Shown here: piece after piece, positions 17,651-27,277 of the stretch
Position numbering within the stretch: the stretch's first letter is position 1
How the letters are laid out: every line of letters starts with the position of its first letter
Source of the DNA: an uncultured Oceanospirillaceae bacterium
GTDB taxonomy: Bacteria > Pseudomonadota > Gammaproteobacteria > Pseudomonadales > Balneatricaceae
Reading direction: 5' to 3'
Assembly (NCBI GenBank): GCA_913057435.1
Contig: CAJXNY010000013.1
Coordinates: 40,232-104,231, forward strand
DNA: 64,000 nucleotides
Notes under the pieces: generated by a model
Seen by the model: only the letters and a program-made list of their open reading frames with translations
Databases searched by the model: none
Told to the model about the DNA's origin: nothing
Position numbers and translations under genes: made by a program

Positions 17651-17909
17651 TATGACCTCCGTGCCGGTTGGCATTGGCGTCCTGACGACGCCAGTCGTGG
17701 TGGTCCGCATCGAGAATGGACTCCAGTGTCTCGATACGGTCTTCCAGTGTGTCGACCAGTGCCAGTGCCGCTTCCAGCTCCTGACGGTCAGCCGCCGACA
17801 ATCCCTTCTCGGCACGCCCTTTACTGAGGTAGTGCAGCAACAGCCATAGCGGTGCGATCAGCCCCATAAAGATCACCGTCGGCACAAAAAAGAACACCAG
17901 TCCAGACAT
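17643..17909 (-). CDS. pspB: PspB, phage shock protein B
   Basis: An 88-residue membrane protein with one N-terminal transmembrane helix (GLVFFFVPTVIFMGLIAPLWLLLHY) and a soluble leucine-zipper-like tail (LEAALALVDTLEDRIETLESIL). It acts with PspC as the membrane sensor of proton-motive-force loss and secretin stress. It follows pspA by 16 bases and overlaps pspC. The C terminus is a little longer than in E. coli PspB (74 residues). Confidence 0.92.
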   Translation of the reverse strand: MSGLVFFFVPTVIFMGLIAPLWLLLHYLSKGRAEKGLSAADRQELEAALALVDTLEDRIETLESILDADHHDWRRQDANANRHGGHNA

Positions 17910-17925
17910 ACTCGCTTACCCCTGA

Positions 17926-18597
17926 TCAGTTAGCAGAATTGGCTTTTTTCATCTGTGCTTTCAGTTTTGCCAGCGCATCATCCACCTTGTCCGTACGCGC
18001 CAGATCGTCAATTTCGTCTGACAGGTCTTTAGCACCCAGATCAAACGCTTCTACCTCGCCCTCCAGGTTATCCATGCGTCGCTCATAGGCATCAAATTTG
18101 TCGAAGGCTTCATTCAGTTTATCGCGGCTGAAACGTTGACGAATATCCAGCCGAGAGCGGGCTGTCTGCTCCCGTACCACCAGTGATTTCTGTCGGGCTT
18201 TAGCATCATCAAGCTTACGCTGCAGCTGGCCGATTTCATCATTGAGTTCAGCAATATGGCCCGATACCGCGGTCAGCTCCAGCTCGGCCAACGCCAGCAT
18301 CTCTTCACAGCTGGACTGCTCCACCAGCGCAGCGCGGGCCAGATCTTCCCGTCCCTTGCTCAGTGCCAGCCGGGCTTTAGCTTCCCATTCACGGGTTTCC
18401 AGCTGCAGGTTTTCAATTCGACGCTCCAGACTTTTACGGTCAGCAATCACTCTGGCCGAGGTAGTGCGTACCTCGACCAGTGTCTCTTCCATCTCCTGAA
18501 TCATCATGCGGATCATTTTTTGCGGGTCTTCAGCCCGGTCCAGCAGGTCACTCAGGTTAGCATTCACAATGTCACGAAAGCGGGAAAAAATACCCAT
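17926..18597 (-). CDS. pspA: PspA, phage shock protein A
   Basis: A 223-residue PspA/IM30 (ESCRT-III-like) coiled-coil protein, with the amphipathic N-terminal helix FSRFRDIVNANLSDLLDRAE, the PQKMIRMMIQEMEETLVEVR segment, and long heptad helices to residue 215. It binds damaged inner membrane and also holds PspF inactive when not needed there. It heads the psp operon, driven by the sigma-54 promoter upstream and divergent from pspF. Length and order agree with E. coli. Confidence 0.95.
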   Translation of the reverse strand: MGIFSRFRDIVNANLSDLLDRAEDPQKMIRMMIQEMEETLVEVRTTSARVIADRKSLERRIENLQLETREWEAKARLALSKGREDLARAALVEQSSCEEMLALAELELTAVSGHIAELNDEIGQLQRKLDDAKARQKSLVVREQTARSRLDIRQRFSRDKLNEAFDKFDAYERRMDNLEGEVEAFDLGAKDLSDEIDDLARTDKVDDALAKLKAQMKKANSAN

Positions 18598-18638
18598 GGT
18601 CCAGTCTCCATCATCATGTTGTCAGTTACCTTAGCTAT

Positions 18639-18655
18639 AGCCAGGACCGTGCCAA
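18639..18655 (-). promoter_or_regulatory. Sigma-54 promoter of pspABC
   Basis: On the minus strand TTGGCACGGTCCTGGCT has the GG (-24) and GC (-12) elements at the canonical 12-base separation, about 45 bases before the pspA start. The divergent pspF encodes the matching enhancer-binding activator. Confidence 0.85.
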
Positions 18656-18779
18656 CACCGACAAAGACACACTAACTCATTGTTATAAAATAGATTTTTA
18701 TAAAAACAATAAAATATAGCGATAGCCTTACAGTGGTCTTATAGACTAACTTTAAGCCAAATAAACCAGATTAGAGTGT

Positions 18780-19856
18780 ATGAAACCAAAACAGAGCATG
18801 CTCGGTGAATCGTCCCAGTTAATGGATCTGATGGAGCAGCTGTCCCGGCTGGCAGGCCTGGACAAGCCTGTTCTGGTGCTGGGTGAACGCGGCACCGGCA
18901 AAGAACTGGTCGCCGAGCGATTACATTTTTTATCCCCGCGCTGGGACCAACCGTTTATCAAACTCAACTGCGCCGCCATGAGTGACAGCCTGCTGGAGTC
19001 CGAGCTGTTTGGCCATGAACGCGGGGCCTTTACCGGCGCGACCGGGCTACACCTGGGCCGCTTTGAGCGCGCCGACGGCGGCACCCTGTTTCTGGATGAA
19101 CTGGCAACCTGTTCTGCGCCGGTGCAGGAGAAGCTGTTACGGGTGATCGAGTATGGTGAGCTGGAGCGGCTGGGTGGCCAGCAGACGATTCAGGTCGATG
19201 TGCGGCTGATTGCGGCCACCAATGCTGACATCGCCCAAATGACCGAGCAGGGTGAATTTCGCCCCGACCTGCTGGACCGGCTGGCGTTTGATGTATTACA
19301 CCTGCCGCCACTGCGTTACCGTGAGGGTGACATCCCCCTGCTGGCCACACACTTTGCCGTCGCGATGTGCATGGAGCTGCAGCGGCCTTTCTTCCCCGGC
19401 TTCACTGAACAGGCGCTGGCAACGCTAAACCATCACCCCTGGCCGGGTAATATTCGAGAACTGAAGAATGTGGTGGAACGCAGCGTATACCGCAGTGAAA
19501 CGCCTGACGCCCCGATTGAGCAGATTATCCTGGACCCGTTTATCCCGCCCTGGCAAACCCCGCTGGCCGCTGAGCCCGCCCAGATAATGACAGACCCGCC
19601 GGTCAGAACCCGGTCAGAGCCAGACACTGAGTCTCGGACAAACCTGAGCCTGACCGAACAGGTGGCCCGGATGGAAAAACAACTGATTGCACGCGCCCTG
19701 CAGCAGCATCACTACCAGCAGCAGCCTACCGCCGACGCCCTGGGGCTGAGTTACCATCAGTTACGCGCACAGTTGAAGAAACATAACATGCTACCGCTTA
19801 AACACTATCGTCAACAGATGGCTAACGCGGCACAGCATGAGACTGCAGCCGACTGA
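18780..19856 (+). CDS. pspF: PspF, sigma-54-dependent activator of the psp operon
   Basis: A 358-residue AAA+ enhancer-binding protein without an N-terminal receiver domain, as expected for PspF. Walker A is GERGTGKE, the sigma-54-contacting loop is GAFTGA, and Walker B is GGTLFLDEL; the arginine-finger region includes RPDLLDRL. A Fis-type helix-turn-helix closes the protein (TADALGLSYHQLRAQLKKH). It is divergent from pspA and is normally inhibited directly by PspA. The linker before the DNA-binding domain is longer and more proline-rich than in E. coli PspF. Confidence 0.93.
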   Translation: MKPKQSMLGESSQLMDLMEQLSRLAGLDKPVLVLGERGTGKELVAERLHFLSPRWDQPFIKLNCAAMSDSLLESELFGHERGAFTGATGLHLGRFERADGGTLFLDELATCSAPVQEKLLRVIEYGELERLGGQQTIQVDVRLIAATNADIAQMTEQGEFRPDLLDRLAFDVLHLPPLRYREGDIPLLATHFAVAMCMELQRPFFPGFTEQALATLNHHPWPGNIRELKNVVERSVYRSETPDAPIEQIILDPFIPPWQTPLAAEPAQIMTDPPVRTRSEPDTESRTNLSLTEQVARMEKQLIARALQQHHYQQQPTADALGLSYHQLRAQLKKHNMLPLKHYRQQMANAAQHETAAD

Positions 19857-19874
19857 ATTCAGCCCACGATGCGC

Positions 19875-20186
19875 TCAAACCAGTTCGAACAGCTGGTCCA
19901 GCTGGACCCTTTCCAGCACCGTTTTCACCATCGTGCTGCAGCCACGTGCCTCGAAGGCCAGCTCGTTATTAGCCCCCTGTAGCACCCGGTAAATATTTAC
20001 CAGCTGCGCCAGCGTGGCACTGTCGATCAGGCTCACGGCTGACATATCCAGCACCACCTGCTCCACCTCATCAAGCTCGGTGCAGACCTGCTGCAGAAAG
20101 TCCTGTACCTCGACAAACTCAAACCGCTCCCCCAGCACCACAACCAGCTCAGTACCCGCAGCAGACAACGTATGCTTTATGCTCAT
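19875..20186 (-). CDS. STAS-domain protein
   Basis: A 103-residue stand-alone STAS domain, with strands ELVVVLGERF and VVLDMSAVSLIDSATLAQL. The serine in the LIDSATL loop is at the place phosphorylated in anti-sigma-factor antagonists, but no anti-sigma kinase or phosphatase lies nearby. It converges with pspF. The start is the ATG of MSIKHTL, with GAGAGG upstream. Role unknown; a partner-switching or lipid-binding STAS protein is possible. Confidence 0.75.
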   Translation of the reverse strand: MSIKHTLSAAGTELVVVLGERFEFVEVQDFLQQVCTELDEVEQVVLDMSAVSLIDSATLAQLVNIYRVLQGANNELAFEARGCSTMVKTVLERVQLDQLFELV

Positions 20187-20252
20187 TGCGCCTCTCCCTC
20201 GTCGCATCTTTGATCATATTTCACATCGAAAAGTCCGTTTACTGTAGTCGCT

Positions 20253-20795
20253 TCAGTCGGTTCCTGCCTTATCCTTTGTACCCATCATGCCGCCAAACCA
20301 GTAACTGAGCACCTGACCCACTCCCGCCGTTAATACCCCGATCAGAATCTGAATCTGATCCATAAACGAATTTTCACCCTGCTGCATATTGACTGAGTCA
20401 CTGGCTTCGATATAAATAATGGCGCCCAGAATCAAAAAATAGGCGACAAAGAACAGCGCACTGATAAACATCTGCGGCCGGTAGTTCTCCACCTGTCGGA
20501 ATCGCCGCGCAGGCGCGGCAGCCACGGCAGCTACCGGCATTTTTAGCGCTTCAGCCCCCAGGCCAAGTGACTGCAGCTCCTGCTGAAACCCCTGTTCCAG
20601 CTGACGCACAGCCTGCAGCGCCCGTGTATCATTCAACCAGGCTTGCTGATTAAGTGGTTGCTTGATATCAACAGGCACCTCGGCCTGCTGCAGCCCCTCC
20701 AGCAGAAATCGCTGCGCCATGGTGGCGCAGGGCCCCTCCAGTGCCTGAGCCAGAGTCGGTGCAACCTGACCAAAAATATGGCTATTCATTTCCAT
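20253..20795 (-). CDS. Membrane protein of unknown function with two C-terminal transmembrane helices
   Basis: A 180-residue protein: a soluble Gln/Leu/Ala-rich helical N-terminal part of about 110 residues, then two membrane helices (MFISALFFVAYFLILGAIIY and ILIGVLTAGVGQVLSYWFGG) with a short polar loop, and a charged tail. The tail pattern resembles some holin-like or phage-type small membrane proteins, but I do not recognise the family. The start ATG is preceded by GGGAC; fifteen further upstream codons are in frame without a good site. Confidence 0.6.
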   Translation of the reverse strand: MEMNSHIFGQVAPTLAQALEGPCATMAQRFLLEGLQQAEVPVDIKQPLNQQAWLNDTRALQAVRQLEQGFQQELQSLGLGAEALKMPVAAVAAAPARRFRQVENYRPQMFISALFFVAYFLILGAIIYIEASDSVNMQQGENSFMDQIQILIGVLTAGVGQVLSYWFGGMMGTKDKAGTD

Positions 20796-20981
20796 CAGCT
20801 GTCCCTTTTCACAATTTACCAACCACATCCGTGGTATCACCGCGATGTTGCCATAGTCTGGCAGACCCTAAGCCTATCTAAAGAAAGCCGCCAGAGCTAA
20901 ACAGACCAAAGTTGAAGAGGGAGGACCGGTTATTCAGTTTTTTTGAGGAGAGGTGGGGAGAGGTACAGCCATACGAAAGAA

Positions 20982-21006
20982 CAGCAACCCGAGGGGCGGG
21001 CTGCTG
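20982..21006 (-). terminator. Rho-independent terminator of parC
   Basis: Minus-strand CAGCAGCCCG pairs with CGGGTTGCTG (one G-U) around CCCCT, followed by TTCTTTC; it lies 36 bases past the parC stop. Confidence 0.8.
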
Positions 21007-21041
21007 TAGTGTCAGGCGTCTGTCGGACTTAGCAGATCAGA

Positions 21042-23306
21042 TCAATCCTGCTCCGTGACGGAGCTCAGAACCTCCAGCCGGTCGACATTTTGATAACCAC
21101 GGGACAGCTTATTCCCCCGCCGGCCACGTTCAGCGATGTAGTGTTCAAGATCAGCACCGCGCAATTTCTGGTGCTGCTTACCTGCGTGCACCAGCAAAGT
21201 ATCAGTACGGCGCAGCACCACCATATGAGTCATCAACTCTTCCCGGCTGGCTGCACGGGCCGTTGGGATATTGATCATTTTGTTGCCCTTGCCACGGGCC
21301 AGTTGCGGCAGCTCAGACAGCGGGAACACCAGCATCCGCCCCTCGTTGGACACCGCTGCAATCATGAGATCCGGGTCCCCCTCCAGCAATATCGGTGGAA
21401 CCAGTTGCGCCCCTTTGGGCAGTGTCAGCGCCGCCTTGCCGTTTTTGGTTTTACTGCTCAGCTCCGCAATAGTGGCAATAAAACCATAACCGGCATCCGA
21501 TGCCAGCAACACCTGATCAGTGTCCCGACCATTAAAGGCGGCATCCACCGTCGCCCCTTTAGGCAATGAAATCTTACCGGTGATCGGCTCCCCCTGGCCA
21601 CGGGCTGACGGCAGGGTATGGGTATCTACGGTGTAACTGCGACCGGTGCTGTCCAGCAGCATTGTTGGCTGGTTCATCCGGCCGTGGCAGGCCAGCTTGA
21701 AACTGTCGCCAGATTTGTAACTCAGCCCGGCACCATCAACATCGTGGCCTTTACCGGCCCGTGCCCAGCCCTGTTTTGATAGTACAACGGTAACCGGCTC
21801 AGCACTGAGCAGGTCTTTTTCGCTAAACGCCTGGGCTTCTTCACGCTCAACAATCGGCGAACGGCGCTCATCACCATGTTCTTCGGCGGCCTGCTGAATC
21901 TCTTCCTTGATCAGCTTGCGCATCTTCTCGTCGCTGCCCAGGATCGCTTCCAGCTGTTTGCGTTCGGCTTCCAGCTCATCCTGCTCACCGCGAATCTTGA
22001 ACTCTTCCAGCTTCGCCAGATGGCGCAGCTTGAGGTCCAGAATCGCGTTGGCCTGAATATCAGTGATATTGAAACGTTCCATCATCACCGTTTTCGGCTC
22101 ATCCTCAGTACGGATAATCTCGATGATCTCATCGATATTGAGGTACGCGATCATCAGACCGGCGAGGATATGCAGGCGGTCGTTAACTTTTTCCAGTCGA
22201 TGGCTCAGCCGGCGGGTAACGATATCGGTACGCCAGCCCAGCCACTCCACCAGGATCTGGCGCAGGTTTTTCACCTGAGGCCGACCGTCCACGCCGATCA
22301 TGTTCAGGTTGACTCGATACGTACGCTCCAGGTCCGTGGAGGCAAACAGATGACGCATCAGTTCATCGGCGTCTTTACCGCGCTTGGGCGCAATCACCAG
22401 TCGGGTCGGGTTTTCATGATCCGACTCGTCACGCAGGTCGGTCACCATCGGCAGTTTCTTCGCCTGCATCTGCTGGGCGATCTGCTCCAGAATCTTGTTA
22501 CCCGACACCTGATGCGGCAGTGCGGTAATCACGATATCGCCCTGCTCTTTGTGATACACCGCCCGCATCCGCAGCGAGCCTTTGCCAGTCTCGTACAGTT
22601 TGCGCAGCTCTTTACGCGGGGTAATGATCTCGGCATCGGTGGGCATATCCGGGCCGGGAATCAGCGCGGTAATATCGTCCAGCGTGGCCTGAGGCTGGTC
22701 CAGCAGATGAATACAGGCGCTGGCCACTTCACGCAGGTTATGCGGCGGTATATCCGTCGCCATCCCCACCGCAATGCCGGTGCCACCGTTGAGCAGAATA
22801 TTCGGCAGCCGGGCAGGCAGCACCGAAGGCTCACGCAGGGTGCCATCGAAGTTGGGCACCCATTCCACGGTGCCCTGCGCCACTTCCTGCAGCAGCACTT
22901 CGGCATACTTTGCCAGCCGCGACTCGGTGTAACGCATGGCGGCAAAGGATTTAGGGTCATCCGGCGAGCCCCAGTTACCCTGACCGTCCACCAGCGGATA
23001 GCGATAGCTGAACGGCTGCGCCATCAGCACCATCGCCTCATAACAGGCCGAGTCACCATGGGGGTGGAACTTACCCAGCACATCACCCACGGTACGGGCC
23101 GATTTCTTATGTTTGGAGGTGGACTTGAGTCCCAGTTCGGACATGGCGTAGACAATACGCCGCTGTACTGGCTTCATGCCGTCGCCGATGTTCGGCAGGG
23201 CGCGGTCAAGAATCACGTACATGGAGTAATCCAGATACGCCTTCTCGGTAAAGTCTCGCAAGGCGATACGCTCGGTACCGCCCTCAAACGTGGTTTCTAC
23301 GCTCAT
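21042..23306 (-). CDS. parC: DNA topoisomerase IV subunit A
   Basis: A 754-residue type IIA topoisomerase subunit that with ParE decatenates daughter chromosomes. The N-terminal winged-helix region has the quinolone-determining segment [17 protein letters not shown] with serine at the usual position; the active-site tyrosine is in [10 protein letters not shown]. The GyrA-box is absent from the C-terminal beta-pinwheel region, which begins near residue 490 and is shorter than in GyrA, so ParC is preferred. The start follows the usual [22 protein letters not shown] beta-barrel gene separates it from parE. Confidence 0.95.
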   Translation of the reverse strand: MSVETTFEGGTERIALRDFTEKAYLDYSMYVILDRALPNIGDGMKPVQRRIVYAMSELGLKSTSKHKKSARTVGDVLGKFHPHGDSACYEAMVLMAQPFSYRYPLVDGQGNWGSPDDPKSFAAMRYTESRLAKYAEVLLQEVAQGTVEWVPNFDGTLREPSVLPARLPNILLNGGTGIAVGMATDIPPHNLREVASACIHLLDQPQATLDDITALIPGPDMPTDAEIITPRKELRKLYETGKGSLRMRAVYHKEQGDIVITALPHQVSGNKILEQIAQQMQAKKLPMVTDLRDESDHENPTRLVIAPKRGKDADELMRHLFASTDLERTYRVNLNMIGVDGRPQVKNLRQILVEWLGWRTDIVTRRLSHRLEKVNDRLHILAGLMIAYLNIDEIIEIIRTEDEPKTVMMERFNITDIQANAILDLKLRHLAKLEEFKIRGEQDELEAERKQLEAILGSDEKMRKLIKEEIQQAAEEHGDERRSPIVEREEAQAFSEKDLLSAEPVTVVLSKQGWARAGKGHDVDGAGLSYKSGDSFKLACHGRMNQPTMLLDSTGRSYTVDTHTLPSARGQGEPITGKISLPKGATVDAAFNGRDTDQVLLASDAGYGFIATIAELSSKTKNGKAALTLPKGAQLVPPILLEGDPDLMIAAVSNEGRMLVFPLSELPQLARGKGNKMINIPTARAASREELMTHMVVLRRTDTLLVHAGKQHQKLRGADLEHYIAERGRRGNKLSRGYQNVDRLEVLSSVTEQD

Positions 23307-23319
23307 TTAATTCTCAAAC

Positions 23320-24525
23320 TCACAGAAACAGGGTTGCATCCAGACTCAGCAACCAGCGGTTATCTTGATCGGGCTGGCCCGCTGCCTGACGGTAATCGTC
23401 ATAGCGCAGTTCGGGCCGAATTCGTAACCAGGCTTCAGGGAACCAGCTAAGGCTGATTCGACCACTCTGGTAAATGCCACCGGGCAGCGTGCTATGGGCA
23501 TGATCCTGATCACGCAGCCATTCATAGCCGCCAGCCAGTTGCCATTGCGGGGCCAGCTGGCGCACCACCGTCAGGTTTGCGCCATACCAGTGACTGTCAG
23601 TACTGATCAGTCCGGGCCCGGCATCACCACCACGCTGACGACCCTCAATCACATTGAAGTCCGTACGCCAGCGTTTATCTTTATTCCAGTAACGTAACGT
23701 CAGTGACTGAAACTGCCTTGGCCGAGCAGTGTCACTGAGTACCTTAAAAGGTGCCTGCAGCTGACCGGGTTCGGACGACTGCTCCACGCCCCACAGACTT
23801 TCCCAGTCCAGCGTGAAGCGGCCATCCCGGCGCCGCCAGTGCAACCCGGTCAGCAGTGTCGGGCGGTCATTATTGTCCTGCAGGTTATCCCAGCCCTGCA
23901 CCAGGCCAAGATCAGCACTCCATTGCCCGCGCTGCTGCGCCCAGGGCAGACGGGCGGAAAACAGTGCGCCCACATGGCGTTTGGGGCCATAGTCATATGC
24001 CAGGCTATGGCTGTAAAACGGCCGAGGCGGGTCATTAGGGCTGTCATTTTCATTGCCCACCGGGCTAATAAAGTTGCCCAGCTGCAGCGTGACGCCATCC
24101 AGTAACGGCGCATAGCCCTGCAGATACCACTGCGGCAGGCTCAGTTTAAGCCGCTGATCACGGCCCTCATCAACCCCGTACAGCGGGGCAAAGTCACTGC
24201 CGTAACGCCCCTCCAGCCGAAAACCCCAGTCCCAGCGCTGCCGCATCGGCCCGGCTTTGGCACCCTTGCCAGGTAACACCCGCCCTTTCAGCGGTCGATA
24301 CACCAGCAATTCAGCCCGGTTCAGTAGCAGCCCTTCGTCGCTATCCAGCCCAGCCGCTTCAGAATCCGCCAGCAATCCGAGCTGAACACGCGGTGCCACC
24401 TGAATCCGCTGTTGCTGCCACAACTCGCGATCAACAAACAACTGATAGGCCCAGCCTTCCGGCTGGCCCGCCAGTACCGGCAGCGCCAGCGGTAGTAACA
24501 GCAATGCAAACGTCAGTCTTTTCAT
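23320..24525 (-). CDS. Outer-membrane beta-barrel protein, putative porin (BBP2-like)
   Basis: A 401-residue protein with a signal peptide (ALLLLPLALPVLA) and alternating aromatic/polar strands throughout (WDWGFRLEGRYGSDF, WYLQGYAPLLDGVTLQLGNF, YWNKDKRWRTDFNVIEG) ending in LLSLDATLFL with a terminal Leu after Phe, as outer-membrane barrels do. The LQLGNFISPVGNE and PFYSHSLAYDYGP blocks recall the putative beta-barrel porin-2 family. The gene lies 13 bases upstream of parC and in the same direction, so it probably shares its transcript. Substrate unknown. Confidence 0.72.
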   Translation of the reverse strand: MKRLTFALLLLPLALPVLAGQPEGWAYQLFVDRELWQQQRIQVAPRVQLGLLADSEAAGLDSDEGLLLNRAELLVYRPLKGRVLPGKGAKAGPMRQRWDWGFRLEGRYGSDFAPLYGVDEGRDQRLKLSLPQWYLQGYAPLLDGVTLQLGNFISPVGNENDSPNDPPRPFYSHSLAYDYGPKRHVGALFSARLPWAQQRGQWSADLGLVQGWDNLQDNNDRPTLLTGLHWRRRDGRFTLDWESLWGVEQSSEPGQLQAPFKVLSDTARPRQFQSLTLRYWNKDKRWRTDFNVIEGRQRGGDAGPGLISTDSHWYGANLTVVRQLAPQWQLAGGYEWLRDQDHAHSTLPGGIYQSGRISLSWFPEAWLRIRPELRYDDYRQAAGQPDQDNRWLLSLDATLFL

Positions 24526-24547
24526 TGGCCCTCCTGGTGCGGGTATG

Positions 24548-24609
24548 CGTTCCCACGCAGTGCATGGGAACGAGACCAGTATCCGCGACCAGACGCTCGC
24601 GGAGCGAGC
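24548..24609. repeat. Pair of REP-like palindromes between parE and the porin gene
   Basis: Two hairpins lie side by side: CGTTCCCA/TGGGAACG (24548-24572) and GCTCGC/GCGAGC (24595-24609). Both resemble dispersed extragenic palindromes of gammaproteobacteria, and the second is followed by GCTACAACAG, a common flank of such repeats. Confidence 0.65.
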
Positions 24610-24624
24610 TGCTACAACAGGCCG

Positions 24625-26517
24625 TTACACCACCTCAGCCAGGTCGCCTTTGTCTTCCAGCCAGCTTTTACGATCGCCGGAACGCTTTTTGGCCAGCAGC
24701 ATATCCATGGTTTCAGCAGTGTCATCACCAGTCTCGATGGTCAGCTGTACCAGTCGACGGGTATCGCGGGCCATGGTGGTTTCGCGCAGCTGGGGCGGGT
24801 TCATCTCACCCAGTCCCTTAAAGCGCTGCACGCCAATTTTGGCGTTTTTACGTTCGCTCTGAATCCGGTTGATGATGCTGTCTTTCTCGGCATCATCCAG
24901 CGCGTAATACACCTCTTTGGCCACATCAATACGGTACAGCGGTGGCATGGCAACAAACACATGACCCGCCGCTACCAGCGGCTTGAAGTGGCGGACAAAC
25001 AGCGCACACAGCAACGTGGCGATATGCAGGCCATCAGAATCGGCATCGGCGAGGATGCAGACTTTGCCGTAACGCAGGCCATCCAGATCAGCCGAGCCCG
25101 GCTCAACACCGATCGCGACGGAGATATCGTGTACTTCCTGCGAGGCCAATACCTGAGCGGGCTCTACTTCCCAGGTGTTCAGGATCTTACCGCGCAGCGG
25201 CATGATGGCCTGATATTCACGATCACGCGCCTGTTTGGCGGAACCACCGGCCGAGTCACCCTCGACCAGAAACAGCTCGCCCTGCATGGCATCATTACCG
25301 GTACAGTCAGCCAGCTTGCCCGGCAGCGCAGGCCCGGCGCTGACTTTTTTACGCACCACTTTCTTATTGGAGCGCAGTCGTTTCTGGGCGTTGCTGATCA
25401 CCAGTTCGGCCAGCAGCTCGCCCTCCTCCACATGGCGGTTCAGCCACAGAGAAAAGGCATCCTTGATCGCACTGGAGATAAATCCGGCAATCTGGCGCGA
25501 GCTGAGCCGCTCTTTGGTCTGACCGGCAAATTGCGGGTCCTGCATTTTAGCCGACAGCACGTAGTTACAGCGCAGCCAGACATCATCCGCCGCCAGCTTG
25601 ACGCCTCGTGGCAGCAGGCTACGGAACTCACAGAACTCACGCATCGCTTCCAGCAGGCCGGTACGCAAGCCGTTAACATGAGTGCCGCCCTGCACCGTTG
25701 GGATCAGGTTAACGTAGCTTTCACCGGTCTGTTCACCCCCTTCGGGCAACCACTGAATGGCCCACTCAACGGCGTCTTCAGTGCCTTTAAATTCACCGGC
25801 AAAGGGTGCAGCCGGGAGAACCTCAAAGCCCTGGGTATTACTTTCCAGATAGGCACTGAGGCCATCCTCGTAATACCACTCTTCTTTTTCAACTTTAGCG
25901 CCGGTTTTATCACTGAACGTTACTTTCAGACCCGGGCACAGCACCGCCTTGGCCCGCAACATATGCTTGAGCCGGTTAACACTGTATTTCGGGGTATCGA
26001 AGTATTTCGGGTTTGCCAGAAAGCGTACCGTGGTGCCGGTATTACGTTTGCCACAGCTGTCGATCACTTCCAGCTCGGACACCTTGTCACCATCGGAAAA
26101 GCCGATGCGGTGCACCTGGCCATCACGGCGAACCACCACTTCCAGCAGTTTGGACAGCGCATTCACCACCGACACACCCACGCCGTGCAAACCGCCGGAG
26201 AAGTTGTAGTTGTCGTTGTTGAATTTACCACCGGCATGCAGTTTGGTGAGGATCAGCTCAACCCCGCTGACGCCTTCCTCCGGGTGAATATCCACCGGCA
26301 TACCCCGGCCATCATCGGTCACGCTCAGGTAGTTACCTTTTTCGAGCACTACATCAATCTGTTTGGCATGCCCGGCCAGGGCTTCATCAACCGAGTTATC
26401 GATGACTTCCTGTGCCAGGTGGTTGGGGCAGTCGGTTTCGGTATACATGCCAGGGCGGCGTTTTACCGGGTCCAGACCACTAAGTACTTCAATCGAGTCG
26501 GCTGTATATTGGCCCAT
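24625..26517 (-). CDS. parE: DNA topoisomerase IV subunit B
   Basis: A 630-residue ATPase subunit of topoisomerase IV. The GHKL ATP site has VDEALAGHAKQIDV, DDGRGMPVDIHPEEG and GGLHGVGVSVVNALS; the TOPRIM domain has LVEGDSAGGSAKQARD and ILADADSDGLHIATL; the C terminus contains RFKGLGEMNPPQL. The length fits ParE and not the longer GyrB. It ends the nudF-yqiB-cpdA-yqiA-parE operon, an order also found in E. coli. Confidence 0.96.
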   Translation of the reverse strand: MGQYTADSIEVLSGLDPVKRRPGMYTETDCPNHLAQEVIDNSVDEALAGHAKQIDVVLEKGNYLSVTDDGRGMPVDIHPEEGVSGVELILTKLHAGGKFNNDNYNFSGGLHGVGVSVVNALSKLLEVVVRRDGQVHRIGFSDGDKVSELEVIDSCGKRNTGTTVRFLANPKYFDTPKYSVNRLKHMLRAKAVLCPGLKVTFSDKTGAKVEKEEWYYEDGLSAYLESNTQGFEVLPAAPFAGEFKGTEDAVEWAIQWLPEGGEQTGESYVNLIPTVQGGTHVNGLRTGLLEAMREFCEFRSLLPRGVKLAADDVWLRCNYVLSAKMQDPQFAGQTKERLSSRQIAGFISSAIKDAFSLWLNRHVEEGELLAELVISNAQKRLRSNKKVVRKKVSAGPALPGKLADCTGNDAMQGELFLVEGDSAGGSAKQARDREYQAIMPLRGKILNTWEVEPAQVLASQEVHDISVAIGVEPGSADLDGLRYGKVCILADADSDGLHIATLLCALFVRHFKPLVAAGHVFVAMPPLYRIDVAKEVYYALDDAEKDSIINRIQSERKNAKIGVQRFKGLGEMNPPQLRETTMARDTRRLVQLTIETGDDTAETMDMLLAKKRSGDRKSWLEDKGDLAEVV

Positions 26518-26532
26518 CTGTGTCTATTTTCC

Positions 26533-27162
26533 TCAGCTGCTCTGTGGCGACGCGATCGGCGTCTCTTCAGGCAGGTCGATACGTCCTTCGGCAAACGCCA
26601 GAATGGACGGAATCAGATTTTCAAATTGTTCAAAGCCATGACTGCCGCCAGGCTGGACAAACTTTGGACAGGCAGCAAATTTACGCACAGCCTCCATATA
26701 GTCCAGCGTTTCATCGGCCGCCTGGGCCAGCAGCAGGTACGCCTCCGGGCGCAATACCCGTTCACAGTCCAGCGCGATTAGCTGCTCCAGATGCTCACGG
26801 GTCAGGGTGTACTGTTCATGGGTATACAGATTTTCACTATCACCCAGCCAGTCTTCCAGTAACCGATACGGCGTTACCGCCGGGTTGACCAGCACCGTGC
26901 GCACATGGAAGTAACGTTCGGTCAGCCAGGTACTGTAATAGCCCCCCAGCGAGCTGCCAATCAGTACCACCGGGCGGTCGCTATGGGTTTTAACCAGCGC
27001 CTCCAGAGTCGCCATCGCCTCATCAGGCCAATGGCTCAGCTCAGGCACCTGATACTGATCAGCCATGCCCCACTGCGTCATCATCTGGCCCAACATCCGG
27101 GCCTTGAACGAGTGAGGCGAGCTGTTAAAGCCATGGACGTAGATAAAGAGTGTCTTTTTCAA
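26533..27162 (-). CDS. yqiA: YqiA-type alpha/beta-hydrolase esterase
   Basis: A 209-residue cytoplasmic serine esterase with the YqiA features YVHGFNSSPHSFKA, nucleophile motif GSSLGGYYSTWL and catalytic histidine in PGGSHGFEQFE. It lies directly upstream of parE as in E. coli. The start is a TTG (LKKTLFIYVHG) with GGGAG eight bases before it; the longer open frame upstream starts in sequence unlike the family. Confidence 0.88.
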   Translation of the reverse strand: MKKTLFIYVHGFNSSPHSFKARMLGQMMTQWGMADQYQVPELSHWPDEAMATLEALVKTHSDRPVVLIGSSLGGYYSTWLTERYFHVRTVLVNPAVTPYRLLEDWLGDSENLYTHEQYTLTREHLEQLIALDCERVLRPEAYLLLAQAADETLDYMEAVRKFAACPKFVQPGGSHGFEQFENLIPSILAFAEGRIDLPEETPIASPQSS

Positions 27163-27277
27163 AAAGTGATCTCCCTGCGGCTGTCGGCAGACGTTACCGG
27201 AGGGGGGCAACGGCTGCAACAACAGGTAATAACAAAGGCAGTCAGGTGATCAGACAGTGCTCAGATTTCATCTACAA

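Noticed and set aside
21876..23450. Long open frame of 524 codons on the plus strand
   Set aside because: It is antisense to parC and its porin neighbour, His/Gln-rich with no recognisable domain; a mirror of parC codon structure.
24961..26781. Open frame of 606 codons on the plus strand
   Set aside because: Antisense to parE; no motif or start signal, while parE is complete and unmistakable.
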